A stretch of DNA of 64,000 nucleotides from JAAELZ01 sp965237995 (GCA_965237995.1 CBDEGO010000003.1:124001-188000), one strand, 5' to 3'; shown: positions 35,373-45,643, counted from the stretch's first letter. A program made the numbers and translations. The notes: generated from the letters alone by a model not told the origin.

Positions 35373-36740
35373 ATGGCAAATGATGATAGCTTGAAAACTT
35401 GTTGTGGGCCTGGCTATGCGTCACCAGCAGAAGCGATGATGGCACCTAGTGAGAAACTGTTATACACCATCGCCATATACGTAGGCACGGGCATACAAAA
35501 ACCTGACTATTTGGCCACCATTGACGCTGATCCAGATAGCCCGAAGTACTCACAGGTGATTAGCCGCTGTGAAATGCCAGGTATCGGTGATGAATTGCAC
35601 CATATGGGTTGGAACGCTTGCTCTTCTTGTTATGACGACAAAAACATGGAGCGTAAATATTTAATCGTGCCGGGCGTGCGGAGCTCAAATTTACATATTG
35701 TAGATTGTGGCACAGACCCTAAGAACCCAAAGGTGCATAAAGTAGTTTCTGGTGATGAAATTAAGGAAAAAACAGACTTATCTGCCCCGCACACCGTACA
35801 TTGCTTAGGGTCTGAAATCATCATTTCCATGCTGGGCGATGCCAAGGGGAACGCACCCGGCGGGTTTCTGCATTTGGATAAAGACTTCAACATTATAGGC
35901 CGATGGGAAAATGACCTTGGCGGCATGAAGTTTAACTACGATTTTTGGTATCAACCGCGCCATAACGTAATGGTATCTAGCGAATGGGCCGCGCCCAATA
36001 CCTTTATGCCAGGTTTCGACCTAGAAGAAGTGGGGCACCTTAAGTACGGCCGCGAGTTACACTTCTGGAACTTTAAGGAAAAGAAAGTAGAGAACACAGT
36101 CTATCTTGGTGAAGACGGCTTAGTGCCGCTTGAAGTCCGTTTTCTGCATGACCCAGACTCTACCCATGGGTTCGTCGGCGCAGCCATGTCATCCAACATT
36201 ATCCATTGGTACAAGAAAGAGGATGAGTGGATCGTTGAGAAGGTGATCGATGTAGAAAATGAACAACACCCCGAATGGCCGATCCCCCTACCCGGCTTAA
36301 TCACCGTCATTCTTATCTCTATGGATGATCGTTTTTTGTATCTGTGCAATTGGCTGCATGGAGACATCAGGCAATATGATATTACTGACCCACACAACCC
36401 CGTGTTGACTGGCCAAGTGTGGATGGGGGGCTTATTAAAGAAGGCGCCCGTTGTAAATGGCGTTGATATCGCGGGCGGCCCGCAGATGATTCAAATGAGC
36501 TTAGATGGTAAAAGGCTGTATGTAACCACTTCGCTATTCTCAACTTGGGATAACCAGTTTTACCCAGAGATTCGCCACAAGGGCGGCGTTATGTTGATGG
36601 TAGATTGCGATACCGAAGCGGGCGGCATGGAAATAAACAAAGACTTTATTGTTAACTTTGGCAACGAACCTAATGGCCCTTCGCGCTGCCATGAAACGCG
36701 TTATCCCGGTGGAGACTGTACTTCAGATATTTGGATCTAA
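35373..36740 (+). CDS. Selenium-binding protein family, methanethiol oxidase
   Basis: 455-residue SBP56 beta-propeller protein. Family signatures: CCGPGYASPAEAM at the N-terminus, the CSSCYDD segment (about 87-93), HTVHCLGSEIIISMLGD (about 141-157), NYDFWYQPRHNVMVSSEW, SMDDRFLYLCNWLHGDIRQYD and the closing CHETRYPGGDCTSDIW. The bacterial homologue MtoX is a Cu-dependent methanethiol oxidase yielding formaldehyde, sulfide and hydrogen peroxide. MtoX proteins usually carry a signal peptide; this one does not show one. The divergent persulfide dioxygenase-like gene supports organosulfur metabolism. Confidence 0.88.
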   Translation: MANDDSLKTCCGPGYASPAEAMMAPSEKLLYTIAIYVGTGIQKPDYLATIDADPDSPKYSQVISRCEMPGIGDELHHMGWNACSSCYDDKNMERKYLIVPGVRSSNLHIVDCGTDPKNPKVHKVVSGDEIKEKTDLSAPHTVHCLGSEIIISMLGDAKGNAPGGFLHLDKDFNIIGRWENDLGGMKFNYDFWYQPRHNVMVSSEWAAPNTFMPGFDLEEVGHLKYGRELHFWNFKEKKVENTVYLGEDGLVPLEVRFLHDPDSTHGFVGAAMSSNIIHWYKKEDEWIVEKVIDVENEQHPEWPIPLPGLITVILISMDDRFLYLCNWLHGDIRQYDITDPHNPVLTGQVWMGGLLKKAPVVNGVDIAGGPQMIQMSLDGKRLYVTTSLFSTWDNQFYPEIRHKGGVMLMVDCDTEAGGMEINKDFIVNFGNEPNGPSRCHETRYPGGDCTSDIWI

Positions 36741-36753
36741 GCGAGCATTTACG

Positions 36754-37203
36754 ATGAATCATCAAGAAGAATACCCAAGCGAATATCTTGCCAGCATCTT
36801 AGCTGAGGTTAACACCATTGCGATGGTCGGCGCCAGCCCCGACGCCACCAAGTTTAGCTACGGCGTTTTACGCGTATTGCATGAGCAAGGTTACAACATG
36901 AAACCCATTAACCCTCGCCCTGATGTCACCGAGATTCGAGGCATACCGGTGTTTAATTCGCTGGCTGAAGTGGATGAGAAAGTGGACATGGTACAAGTAT
37001 TTCGAAAATCAGAAGCGCTACCCGGTATCGCGCAGGAAGCCATCGATATTGGCGCTTCGGTTTTATGGGGGCAAATTGGAGTGTACAGCGATGAAGCAGC
37101 AAAAATGGCTGAAGCTGCGGGTATGCGAGTGGTAATGGACCGTTGCCCAAAAATTGAGTTGTTTCGCCCCTTTTGGAAACCTAAATTACATCTGGACATA
37201 TAG
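36754..37203 (+). CDS. CoA-binding (YccU-type) Rossmann protein
   Basis: 149 residues from the ATG at 36754, 13 bp after SBP56 (the open frame reaches back to 36649 inside SBP56, but the ATG is the natural start). Single CoA-binding Rossmann domain: IAMVGASPDATKFSYGVLR, INPRPDVTEIRGIPVFNSLA, VDMVQVFRKSEALPGIAQEA, VLWGQIGVYSDEAAKMAEAA and MDRCPKIE. YccU-type proteins are of uncertain function. Likely co-transcribed with the methanethiol oxidase. Confidence 0.88.
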   Translation: MNHQEEYPSEYLASILAEVNTIAMVGASPDATKFSYGVLRVLHEQGYNMKPINPRPDVTEIRGIPVFNSLAEVDEKVDMVQVFRKSEALPGIAQEAIDIGASVLWGQIGVYSDEAAKMAEAAGMRVVMDRCPKIELFRPFWKPKLHLDI

Positions 37204-37316
37204 ATCACTATGGGTGGTTGCAATAGCGCAAATTTAGCTCAAACTCTTTTGCAAAATCCGCCCTGCTTAAGACATGATAAGTTTAGATTAGATAGTTTTA
37301 CCAGACACCTGTTCCA

Positions 37317-37652
37317 GTGAATCCAGCAATCCGACACAAAGTGACCTTAGCGAATAGTAGAGTCACTATCGAAGTCGGTGAAGACCAAGCCATTTATCAG
37401 GCCGCGCTCGACGCAGGCATTCAACTACCTATCGGCTGCAATTACGGCGGATGTATCACCTGCGCAGCTAAACTCAGCTCTGGTCGGGTAAGACAACCCA
37501 ACGCAAGCGCGCTCAACAAGCGTCAATCAAAAGCAGGTTACGTGTTGCTTTGTGTTGCCAGGCCTAAAACTGATTGCGTTATTTACGAGGGGGTTGAGTC
37601 ACACGATGAACTCTATGAGAACCCTTTCACCAAAAAAATTACAGAAATATAA
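37317..37652 (+). CDS. 2Fe-2S ferredoxin
   Basis: 111 residues from a GTG at 37317. Plant-type ferredoxin with CNYGGCITC (three cluster cysteines, about 41-49) and LLCVA (fourth, about 79). It could supply electrons to an oxygenase; the nearest is the CntA-like Rieske enzyme 24 kb away, which lacks a local reductase, but proximity here suggests the sulfur module instead. The partner is not determined. Confidence 0.85.
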   Translation: MNPAIRHKVTLANSRVTIEVGEDQAIYQAALDAGIQLPIGCNYGGCITCAAKLSSGRVRQPNASALNKRQSKAGYVLLCVARPKTDCVIYEGVESHDELYENPFTKKITEI

Positions 37653-37875
37653 GCAATCAAGCCTCTGCTACAGTCATCTAAAATTAAGTGCGTTAGTGAG
37701 TTATACTGGTAAAGGCATTTTAGGTTGCCTACATCAATAACATATCCTTAGTTGATAACAAAGCTAAGGTGTTTTGGAGCTATTTGCGCTGTATTTAAGT
37801 TAAGTTGCTTGTTCTTTAGCAATGCAGCACTACTTAATCAATGATATCCATTTATAAATCGATTCGGAGTGTGTT

Positions 37876-39072
37876 GTGCCAGAGCTAACGGCTGAAAAAA
37901 CAAAAAAACCAAGTTTATTGCTACGTCTGTTTTTCTTACTCATTTTCTTGGGTTTAGTAATAGCTGGGCTAGGCTATTATAAGATGAAGGTGCAGATTCC
38001 GCAGTTGATCGCTCAAGGTCAAGCCGTGCCCCCTCCTACCAAAGTAACGGTTGCAGTGGCTAAAAACGCTATCTGGAATGAGCAACTAAAAACCATCGGC
38101 TCGTTAGTCGCTTCAAAAGGCATCAGTATGTCGAGTGAAGTCGCCGGGGTAATTCAAAGTATCGAGTTTGAATCCGGTCAAGAAATTGAACGCGATGACG
38201 TCCTATTAACGTTAGGCGATGAAGCAGAGAACACCACGCTTAAATCGGCCTTGGCGAGTTATAAATCGGCTAACAGTCAATATCAGCGTTCGTTAAAGTT
38301 AAAAAGCCAAAAATTCGTTACAGAAAATGATTTAGATATCCAAGCTTCGGCGTTAAGCATTGCCCAAGCGCAGATAGACTCGGCTCGCGTTGCCATCAAG
38401 AAGCGAACCATTAAGGCACCCTTTTCAGGACAACTGGGAATTCGACAGGTCGATATCGGGGAGTACATCGCACCAGGAACTCACCTGGTCACATTGCAGT
38501 CAATTGACACCTTGTATTTGGATTTCACCCTGCCAGAGCGCAATTTTAACGATCTTGCAGTAGGTCAGCCATTGTACTTCTCAGTCAGTTCGTATCCGGA
38601 TAGATTATTTGAGGGGAACATTCAGGCTTGGGACCCCAGTTTAGACGATAACACACGTACGGTAAGTGCACGTGCAATCGTTGAAAATAAAAACCGACGT
38701 TTGGCACCGGGTATGTTTGCTGAAATAAAGGTACAAAGCGCCAATAACGTTGATGTCGTTACCGTTCCAGAAACTGCTATCTTTTACAATATCTACGGCG
38801 AAGCCGTTTACGTATTAGAGCAATCAGAGAACCAAGACGGCGAGATAGAATCCATATTAGCCGCCAAGCAAGTCAAAGTACTGTATCGTAACAATAACTT
38901 AGCAGGCGTGATTTCAGGGCTTGAAGCCGGAGAACAAGTGGTTACTTCTGGACAACTAAAGTTATATCCCAGCCTTAAGGTAGTGGCGACAGATGATCCA
39001 CCTCCTTACGGTGAAGAACCCAACACAGGCGCACCAGAAAACGCTGACAGCACTACAAGCTCAACCAACTAA
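37876..39072 (+). CDS. RND efflux periplasmic adaptor (membrane fusion protein)
   Basis: 398 residues from a GTG with a GGAGT ribosome-binding site. One N-terminal membrane anchor (about 14-36), a lipoyl/barrel-sandwich domain (IGSLVASKGISMSSEVAG, IKRTIKAPFSGQLGIRQVD), an alpha-hairpin (about 105-160) and beta-barrel/membrane-proximal domains (LDDNTRTVSARAIVENKNRR, LAPGMFAEIKV). Pairs with the RND permease 9 bp downstream. No outer-membrane channel gene follows, so a shared TolC is assumed. Confidence 0.92.
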   Translation: MPELTAEKTKKPSLLLRLFFLLIFLGLVIAGLGYYKMKVQIPQLIAQGQAVPPPTKVTVAVAKNAIWNEQLKTIGSLVASKGISMSSEVAGVIQSIEFESGQEIERDDVLLTLGDEAENTTLKSALASYKSANSQYQRSLKLKSQKFVTENDLDIQASALSIAQAQIDSARVAIKKRTIKAPFSGQLGIRQVDIGEYIAPGTHLVTLQSIDTLYLDFTLPERNFNDLAVGQPLYFSVSSYPDRLFEGNIQAWDPSLDDNTRTVSARAIVENKNRRLAPGMFAEIKVQSANNVDVVTVPETAIFYNIYGEAVYVLEQSENQDGEIESILAAKQVKVLYRNNNLAGVISGLEAGEQVVTSGQLKLYPSLKVVATDDPPPYGEEPNTGAPENADSTTSSTN

Positions 39073-39081
39073 GCTGCGCTA

Positions 39082-42000
39082 ATGTTTACAGATTATTTTA
39101 TTAGGCGGCCTGTGCTTTCCCTAGTGGTAAGCGCTTTAATCGTTTTGCTAGGAGTGCAGGCGTTTTTCAGCACCCAAGTCCGGCAATATCCTGAATTAGA
39201 AACGACGGTTATTACCGTCACCACAGCCTACCCCGGTGCCAGTGCAGAACTGATTCAAGGGTTTATTTCCACCCCTGTACAGCAAGCTGTTTCCAGTGTG
39301 GTAGGCATTGATTTTGTGCGCTCAAGCAGCGCCAACAGCATCTCTACCGTTGAAGTACATATGAAGTTGGGGCAAGACGCCGATATTGCGCTCACGGAGG
39401 TCAGCACCAAAGTATCTTCTATTCGAGGAGAGTTGCCGGGTGAAGCGCAAGACCCCATTATCGCTAAAACTGCCGCGGATGGCTTTGCGTTAGCCTACTA
39501 TAGTTTTTATAGTGATACCTTATCAGACGTAGAGGTCACCGACTATCTACTACGCACTATTCAACCTGCCCTTTCAACCGTAAAAGGCGTTGCCCAAGCG
39601 CAGATTTTAGGCGGAAAAACCTATTCGATGCGCGTGTGGATGGACCCAGTGCGAATGGCGGGTTTACGCGTGTCAGCTGCAGAAATTGTCTCGGCGATTA
39701 ATACCGGAAATTACCAATCTGCTGCAGGGCAAACGCGAGGTGAGTTTGTTCAAACCAATGTGAATGCCGTTACTGATACCGGCGACCCCGAAATTTTTAA
39801 ACGCTTTGTCATACGTGAACAAGGTGGCAAAACCGTCAGATTAGGGGATGTCGCGCGTGTTGAGTTGGGTGCTGAAAATTATGACTCTTTGGTTATGTTT
39901 GATGGCTTTCCTTCCATCTATATCGGCATATTGGGCACCACAGATGGCAACCCATTGACGACGATTCAGCTGGTCAACGAAAAACTGGAAGAGTTAAAAA
40001 AATCATTTCCTCCTGGGTTAAAGGCTGACGTTGCATTTGACTCCACGCTCTTTATACAAGCGTCTATAGACGAAGTGATTGTTACGTTATTGCAAGCAGC
40101 ATTAATTGTTATTGCCGTTATTTTCTTATTTCTAGGTTCGGCTCGCTCAACACTGGTGCCGCTAGTAACCATTCCACTTTCCATTGTGGGCGTGCTGTTC
40201 TATATGCAGCTATTAGGCTACTCCATTAATTTACTCACCTTACTCGCCATGGTAATGGCAATTGGTCTGCTGGTCGACGATGCTATCTTGGTGGTTGAAA
40301 ATATATATCGACACATCGGCGAAGGTTTAAAGCCATTTGAGGCCGCGCTGCAAGGCGCAAGAGAAGTCGCAAAGCCGGTTATCGCAACGACGATTGTGCT
40401 GTCTGTTGTATACGCACCCATTGGTTTATTAGGGGGTTTAACCGGTGTATTGTTTAAAGAATTCGCATTTACTTTAGTTGGAACAATATTAATTTCCACC
40501 CTGATCGCGCTCACCCTATCACCGATGATGTGCTCGAAAGTGCTAAAGCCTAATGTCGCAACAAATGGCTATGAGCGCTGGATATCTAGCGTGTTTGTGC
40601 GCTTACAAGCTTGGTATGAAAGAAGGCTTGACGGTTCGCTAAAAACTCGCTCCGTGACGGTGATATTCGCGGTTATTATTGTAGGAATGCTGGGCATGAT
40701 GTTTCAGTTTGTGGAAAACGAACTAGCGCCAGAAGAAGACCAAGGTGTGATATTTACGTTTTCCAAAGCGCCCGACCACACTAATTTAGATTACATCAAT
40801 AAATATACCGCTCCCTACCTAGATATATACAAATCATTGGATGATGCCTATCAGTCCTCATTCATGGCCAATGGCTTTGGCGGGCCAACGACCTCGTTTG
40901 CGGGTATGCTGTTAAAACCGTGGGACGAAAGAACACTATCTGCGCAAGAAATCGTGCCGCAGCTACAGCAACAATTTAATCAACAACCTGGCTTACAAAC
41001 TTTTGCGTTCAACCCGCCGTCTTTGCCTGGTGCTAGTGGCAACACGCCTGTCGAGTTTATTGTTAAAACCCAAGAAAGCTACGATAAATTATATGGTGTT
41101 GTTCAACAAATTTTGGCTAAAGCAAGAGAGAGCGGTAAGTTTTACTTTATCAAAAGTGATTTCAACTATAGTAAACCTGAGGTTCGCATTAGCATTGACA
41201 GAGAGCGTGCGCAAGCGATGGGCATATCGATGCGAGATATAGGACAAACACTGAGTGCAATTTTGGCCGAAGGTTATGTTAGCCGATTTAATCTTGCAGG
41301 GCGTAGCTATAAGATTATCCCTCAAGCAGAAAAATCAGACCGCGAAAATGGACAGGTATTGAATCAGTACTATGTCTATTCAAAAACAGGGGAGCAGATT
41401 CAGCTTTCAAACTTAGTTAACTTAGAATACACCTCAGTACCTTCTGAACTTGTTCAATTTCAGCAACAAAATGCAGCCAAAATAGACGCAGTGCCCGGCG
41501 TACCACTCGGCGAAGCGCTGGCCGTACTGGCTGAAATTACGGACCAAGTTGCACCCGCTGGATTCTCCATTGACTATCAAGGGCAATCACGTCAACTGGT
41601 ACAAGAAGGCTCGAGCTTGATGCTGACTTTTGTCTTTGCAATCATTATTGTATTCTTGGTATTAGCGGCTCAATATGAAAGCTTTCGAGACCCACTTATC
41701 ATCTTAGTTACCGTGCCATTGGCGATGTTTGGCGCTGTGCTGCCCATGTTCCTAAACGGCCCTGGATTTAATTTTGGGGTGACGATGAACATCTACTCTC
41801 AGGTTGGACTAATCACCTTGGTCGGGCTGATAAGCAAGCATGGCATATTGATCGTAGAATTTGCCAATGAGATGCAAATTAATAATGGCCTGTCGCCACG
41901 CGAGGCCGTAATCAAAGCAGCTTCACTGCGCTTGCGCCCGATTCTCATGACTTCATTTTCAACCATCATTGGTATTATGCCGTTGGTCGTTGCCAGTGGC

Positions 42001-42141
42001 GCGGGCGCTGCCAGTCGCCAAGCAATTGGTATTACCATCGTTAGTGGTTTCGCGATTGGCACCTTATTTACCTTGTTTGTGGTGCCTGTCATTTATACGC
42101 TTTTCACTAAAGATAGACGACCAAATCCTAGCTTGGCTTAA
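39082..42141 (+). CDS. RND efflux pump permease (HAE1-type)
   Basis: 1019-residue inner-membrane proton-drug antiporter of the AcrB/MexB/VexB group: FFIRRPVLSLVVSALIVLLG at the N-terminus, two porter loops, about 12 membrane helices, and the TM4 proton-relay motif GLLVDDAILVVENIYRH (about 394-410, Asp pair) plus GLISKHGILIVEFANE in TM10. Transports hydrophobic or amphiphilic compounds with the adaptor upstream. No local regulator gene. Confidence 0.93.
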   Translation: MFTDYFIRRPVLSLVVSALIVLLGVQAFFSTQVRQYPELETTVITVTTAYPGASAELIQGFISTPVQQAVSSVVGIDFVRSSSANSISTVEVHMKLGQDADIALTEVSTKVSSIRGELPGEAQDPIIAKTAADGFALAYYSFYSDTLSDVEVTDYLLRTIQPALSTVKGVAQAQILGGKTYSMRVWMDPVRMAGLRVSAAEIVSAINTGNYQSAAGQTRGEFVQTNVNAVTDTGDPEIFKRFVIREQGGKTVRLGDVARVELGAENYDSLVMFDGFPSIYIGILGTTDGNPLTTIQLVNEKLEELKKSFPPGLKADVAFDSTLFIQASIDEVIVTLLQAALIVIAVIFLFLGSARSTLVPLVTIPLSIVGVLFYMQLLGYSINLLTLLAMVMAIGLLVDDAILVVENIYRHIGEGLKPFEAALQGAREVAKPVIATTIVLSVVYAPIGLLGGLTGVLFKEFAFTLVGTILISTLIALTLSPMMCSKVLKPNVATNGYERWISSVFVRLQAWYERRLDGSLKTRSVTVIFAVIIVGMLGMMFQFVENELAPEEDQGVIFTFSKAPDHTNLDYINKYTAPYLDIYKSLDDAYQSSFMANGFGGPTTSFAGMLLKPWDERTLSAQEIVPQLQQQFNQQPGLQTFAFNPPSLPGASGNTPVEFIVKTQESYDKLYGVVQQILAKARESGKFYFIKSDFNYSKPEVRISIDRERAQAMGISMRDIGQTLSAILAEGYVSRFNLAGRSYKIIPQAEKSDRENGQVLNQYYVYSKTGEQIQLSNLVNLEYTSVPSELVQFQQQNAAKIDAVPGVPLGEALAVLAEITDQVAPAGFSIDYQGQSRQLVQEGSSLMLTFVFAIIIVFLVLAAQYESFRDPLIILVTVPLAMFGAVLPMFLNGPGFNFGVTMNIYSQVGLITLVGLISKHGILIVEFANEMQINNGLSPREAVIKAASLRLRPILMTSFSTIIGIMPLVVASGAGAASRQAIGITIVSGFAIGTLFTLFVVPVIYTLFTKDRRPNPSLA

Positions 42142-42455
42142 TACATTTCCGAATTGAACGCTAAGAATAAGAGCCAGCAAATACAGTAACGGCGTTCGCT
42201 TGTGGCATTGGTTTCACAACAAGTTTTTATTTCATATTAGCGTTTGGCCGAGAAAAGCAATGAAGTGCCATCAGTATTGAACTGCTCCTATCCCATCAAT
42301 TTGACCTTCCGTTTTATCAAAAAAATTATCTAATTTAAAAATAATTGCCTGATATTATATTGCTATACTGACTAATCTAGTTCTCGATTGAAGTACCCTT
42401 ATAGCTGTATGCTTGCAATTGATATAACGCAAAAGAATAACCTACAAAGCCGCAC
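42142..42455. other. Promoter region upstream of the TRAP operon
   Basis: About 314 AT-rich bases with no supported ORF. It must hold the promoter of dctQMP. No clear terminator after the RND gene was found by eye. Confidence 0.5.
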
Positions 42456-43070
42456 ATGCCTAATTTCTTAGTCGGCTATGTGCGCTGGATCGACTACTTC
42501 TCAACGAAGTTGGGACGCCTTGCCATGTACCTGATCTTCGTTATGATTGGTGTATTGTTACTTGGCGCTTTTACGCGCAATGTTATTAACATCCCGCTTT
42601 CATGGACTGTAGAGATGGCCCAATTCACCATGGCCGCCTACTACATCATGGGAGGCGCCTATTCAATGCAGCTGAATGATCACGTTCGTATGGACTTAGT
42701 CTATGATCGCTGCTCAGACAAAGGCAAAGCAAAAATCGACAGCTTTACCAATTTCTTTCTTATCTTTTATTTGGTGTGCTTATTAATCGGCTCTATTTCC
42801 AGCACGATATACGCCATTGAAACGGGGCAACGTAAGTTCTCAATGTGGAACCCTTCCATGATTCCGATCAAGGTCATTATGGTGGTAGGTATAGTGTTAA
42901 TGCTATTACAAAGCATTTCTACTTGGCTAAAAGATATTGCGCGTTGGCGTGACTTGGCCATGCCAGGCATCGATTTATCCATTGCTCGAGGCGCTGATGC
43001 GGTTGACCCACACTCTGCTACAGGTCAAATCGATTCTCAGCAGTCTATAGACAAACGAGGCACCCCATGA
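42456..43070 (+). CDS. dctQ: TRAP transporter small permease (DctQ)
   Basis: 204 residues with four predicted membrane helices (about 22-43, 56-76, 98-122, 140-160), and family blocks NVINIPLSWTVEMAQFTMAA and DHVRMDLVYDR. First gene of a DctQ-DctM-DctP operon, overlapping dctM by 4 bp (ATGA). Part of a sodium-driven importer for carboxylates or related anions. Confidence 0.9.
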   Translation: MPNFLVGYVRWIDYFSTKLGRLAMYLIFVMIGVLLLGAFTRNVINIPLSWTVEMAQFTMAAYYIMGGAYSMQLNDHVRMDLVYDRCSDKGKAKIDSFTNFFLIFYLVCLLIGSISSTIYAIETGQRKFSMWNPSMIPIKVIMVVGIVLMLLQSISTWLKDIARWRDLAMPGIDLSIARGADAVDPHSATGQIDSQQSIDKRGTP

Positions 43071-44389
43071 GTTATGAGCTAATCGCCATATTCATGTTTG
43101 GCTCCATGTTGTTAATGCTAATTTCTGGCCAACGCGTGTTTGCTGCTATCGGTTTTGTTTCAGTGGCGGCCGCTATATTGCTATGGGGTGATGGCGCCAT
43201 AGAAATGCCGTTTAACGCCGCGTTTAAACTGTTCAATTGGTATCCACTGCTCACCTTGCCTCTGTTTATCTACATGGGTTACATATTGTCTGAATCGGGG
43301 ATCGCTAACGACTTATATGAGGCGTTCCATGTTTGGTTTGGCGGCTTAAAAGGCGGCTTGGCAGTCGGCACTATTGTGTTGATGGTTGTTATTTCTGCAA
43401 TGAATGGTCTCAGCGTAGCGGGTATGGCCATTGGTGCAACTATCGCTCTGCCTGAAATGCTGCGGCGAGGCTACGATAAAATCATGATTACCGGCGTCAT
43501 ACAAGCCGGTAGCTCTCTAGGCATACTCGTCCCACCTAGCGTGGTATTGGTTTTATATGGCATGATCGCTCGTCAGCCAGTGGGTAAACTTTGGCTGGCA
43601 GGTGCCATTCCAGGTTTGATGATGGCTACGCTGTTTATCATCTACATTGTGGTACGGTGCCGGTTGCAGCCAAACCTCGGTCCAGTGTTACCCGCTGAAG
43701 AACGTGATATGCCTCGTAAAGAGAAGTTAAAACTATTACGGGCTGGAATTATTCCCTTCGTGATTTTCTTCTTGATGACTGGCTTGTTTGTGATGGGTGT
43801 TACCAGTTTAGTAGAAAGCTCCGCAGTTGGCGCAACAGCAGCAACCGTTGCTGCGTTATTTAAAGGTAGACTCAATAAGCAAGTATTGGAAAACACTGTG
43901 CGTAAGACACTAGGCATCTCTTGCATGTTTATGTGGATTATTCTTGCGGCCTTATGCTTCGGTTCCGTCTTTGATGGAATAGGTGCGGTACGCGCTATCG
44001 AATCCTTATTTATCACCCAGTGGGACTTATCTCCATGGGAAGTGCTCATTATGATGCAGCTATCTTATCTTTTTATGGGCATGTTTCTTGACGATACAGC
44101 CATGTTAGTGATCGTTGCACCGCTCTACGTCCCGTTAGTAAAAATGCTTGGTTTTGACCCAATTTGGTACGGTGTGCTGTACACCATCACTTGCCAAATT
44201 GCGTACATGACCCCGCCGTTTGGCTATAACCTATTCCTCATGCGCGCCATGGCGCCTAGAGAAGTTGGCTTAACCGATATTTATCGATCAATTACTCCCT
44301 TTGTACTGGTCATGACCTTTGCGTTGATACTAGTGATGGTATTCCCACAATTAGCTCTATGGCTACCCGAGTACGTGTATTCACGATAA
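43067..44389 (+). CDS. dctM: TRAP transporter large permease (DctM)
   Basis: 440 residues, about 12 membrane helices. DctM signatures seen: PLLTLPLFIYMGYILSESGI, AMNGLSVAGMAIGATIALPE, AGSSLGILVPPSVVLVLYGM, and FMGMFLDDTAMLVIVAPLYV. Transport core partner of DctQ. Substrate is set by the DctP protein downstream. Confidence 0.93.
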   Translation: MSYELIAIFMFGSMLLMLISGQRVFAAIGFVSVAAAILLWGDGAIEMPFNAAFKLFNWYPLLTLPLFIYMGYILSESGIANDLYEAFHVWFGGLKGGLAVGTIVLMVVISAMNGLSVAGMAIGATIALPEMLRRGYDKIMITGVIQAGSSLGILVPPSVVLVLYGMIARQPVGKLWLAGAIPGLMMATLFIIYIVVRCRLQPNLGPVLPAEERDMPRKEKLKLLRAGIIPFVIFFLMTGLFVMGVTSLVESSAVGATAATVAALFKGRLNKQVLENTVRKTLGISCMFMWIILAALCFGSVFDGIGAVRAIESLFITQWDLSPWEVLIMMQLSYLFMGMFLDDTAMLVIVAPLYVPLVKMLGFDPIWYGVLYTITCQIAYMTPPFGYNLFLMRAMAPREVGLTDIYRSITPFVLVMTFALILVMVFPQLALWLPEYVYSR

Positions 44390-44466
44390 TTACAATAAAG
44401 CATAAATACGTATGGAAAAATAATTATTAAACTTTACCCACAACCTTTAAACCATAGGAGGAAATC

Positions 44467-45564
44467 ATGAAGAAGAGTTCAAGTAATATTGAAACCAAAC
44501 CTGAAAGTACAAGCCAACATAATCGCCGCGATTTTATTAAGCGGGCCAGTACTGGAACCGCTGGGATACTTGCAGCGGGAACGGCGCCGTATGCGTTTTC
44601 ACAATCTAACCCCATTAAGTGGCGACTGCAAACCTACTCTGGCGCCCCATTAGGCGCGCACGTGATTAAGCCACAAATTGAAGATTTCAACCGCGCAGCG
44701 CATGGCCGAATGGAAATTGAGCTTTATTACGCCGATCAACTCGTCCCCACCGATGAACTATTCCGCGCAATGCAAAACGGTACAATCGACGCCGTACAGA
44801 GCGATGATGCGACGATGGCATCACCCGTAGATATCAACGTATTTGGTGGTTACTTTCCCTTCTCGACACGTTACAGCCTTGATTTACCTGTGCTATTTAA
44901 GTATTACGGCTTGAACGAAATATGGGCAGAAGCATACGGTGAAGTGAAAAACGTAGAATGGTTAGGCGCTGGTGCATGGGATCCATGCCACATATTCACC
45001 AAAGATCCCATTCGTAGCCTAGCAGACATGAAAGGTAAACGTGTATTTGGGGTACCTACAGCAGGCAAATTTTTATCACGTTATGGTTTAGTGCCCGTTA
45101 CGTTGCCATGGGATGATATTGAAGTTGCACTCCAAACCGGAGAACTCGATGGTGTGGCTTGGTGTGGCTTCACTGAAGCCTATGAAGTAGGCTGGGCTGA
45201 CGTCTGCAACTATGCCTTGCTAAATAACGTAACAGGCGCGTGGTGTGGTTCATATTTCGCTAACTCGAAGAGCTGGGACAAAGTACCTGCTGACTTACAA
45301 GCGCTATTTAAGCTATCGATGGATAGTTCACATTATTATCGACAAGTTTGGTATTGGGGCGGTGAAGCGAAGCTGCGTGTTGAAGGCTCTAAAATGGAAC
45401 TCACCGAAATACCTGCCGCTGAGTGGGAAACGGTCGTCGAAGATGCAAAGGAGTTTTGGGATGATTTAGCCTCCATCAGCCCGCGCGCGGCTAAGGTTGT
45501 ACAAATTTTTAAGGACTATTCTGCTGTCATGGAAAAAGCAGGCGTACCTTATCGTTATAGTTAA
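44467..45564 (+). CDS. dctP: TRAP substrate-binding protein (DctP), Tat-exported
   Basis: 365 residues; a twin-arginine leader NRRDFIKRASTGTAG (about 19-33) then AAGTAPYAFSQ. The mature protein is a DctP-fold periplasmic binding protein (LQTYSGAPLGAHVIKPQIED, SLADMKGKRVFGVPTAGKF, LPWDDIEVALQTGELDGVAW). The last block resembles the TakP-like group binding alpha-keto acids or other carboxylates, but the ligand is unassigned. AGGAGG-like ribosome-binding site. A strong terminator follows. Confidence 0.9.
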   Translation: MKKSSSNIETKPESTSQHNRRDFIKRASTGTAGILAAGTAPYAFSQSNPIKWRLQTYSGAPLGAHVIKPQIEDFNRAAHGRMEIELYYADQLVPTDELFRAMQNGTIDAVQSDDATMASPVDINVFGGYFPFSTRYSLDLPVLFKYYGLNEIWAEAYGEVKNVEWLGAGAWDPCHIFTKDPIRSLADMKGKRVFGVPTAGKFLSRYGLVPVTLPWDDIEVALQTGELDGVAWCGFTEAYEVGWADVCNYALLNNVTGAWCGSYFANSKSWDKVPADLQALFKLSMDSSHYYRQVWYWGGEAKLRVEGSKMELTEIPAAEWETVVEDAKEFWDDLASISPRAAKVVQIFKDYSAVMEKAGVPYRYS

Positions 45565-45594
45565 CTGAAATTCTATTAAACGATAACCAACAGA

Positions 45595-45642
45595 CGAGAA
45601 TTGGAGCTACGCAAACAGCACGGTTTCAATTCTCGTTTTTTT
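45595..45642 (+). terminator. Rho-independent terminator after the TRAP operon
   Basis: Nine-bp stem CGAGAATTG / CAATTCTCG (45595-45603 with 45627-45635), loop of 23 nt, followed by seven T residues. It may also protect the convergent DUF1456 gene, whose stop is at 45644. Confidence 0.8.
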
Positions 45643-45643
45643 G

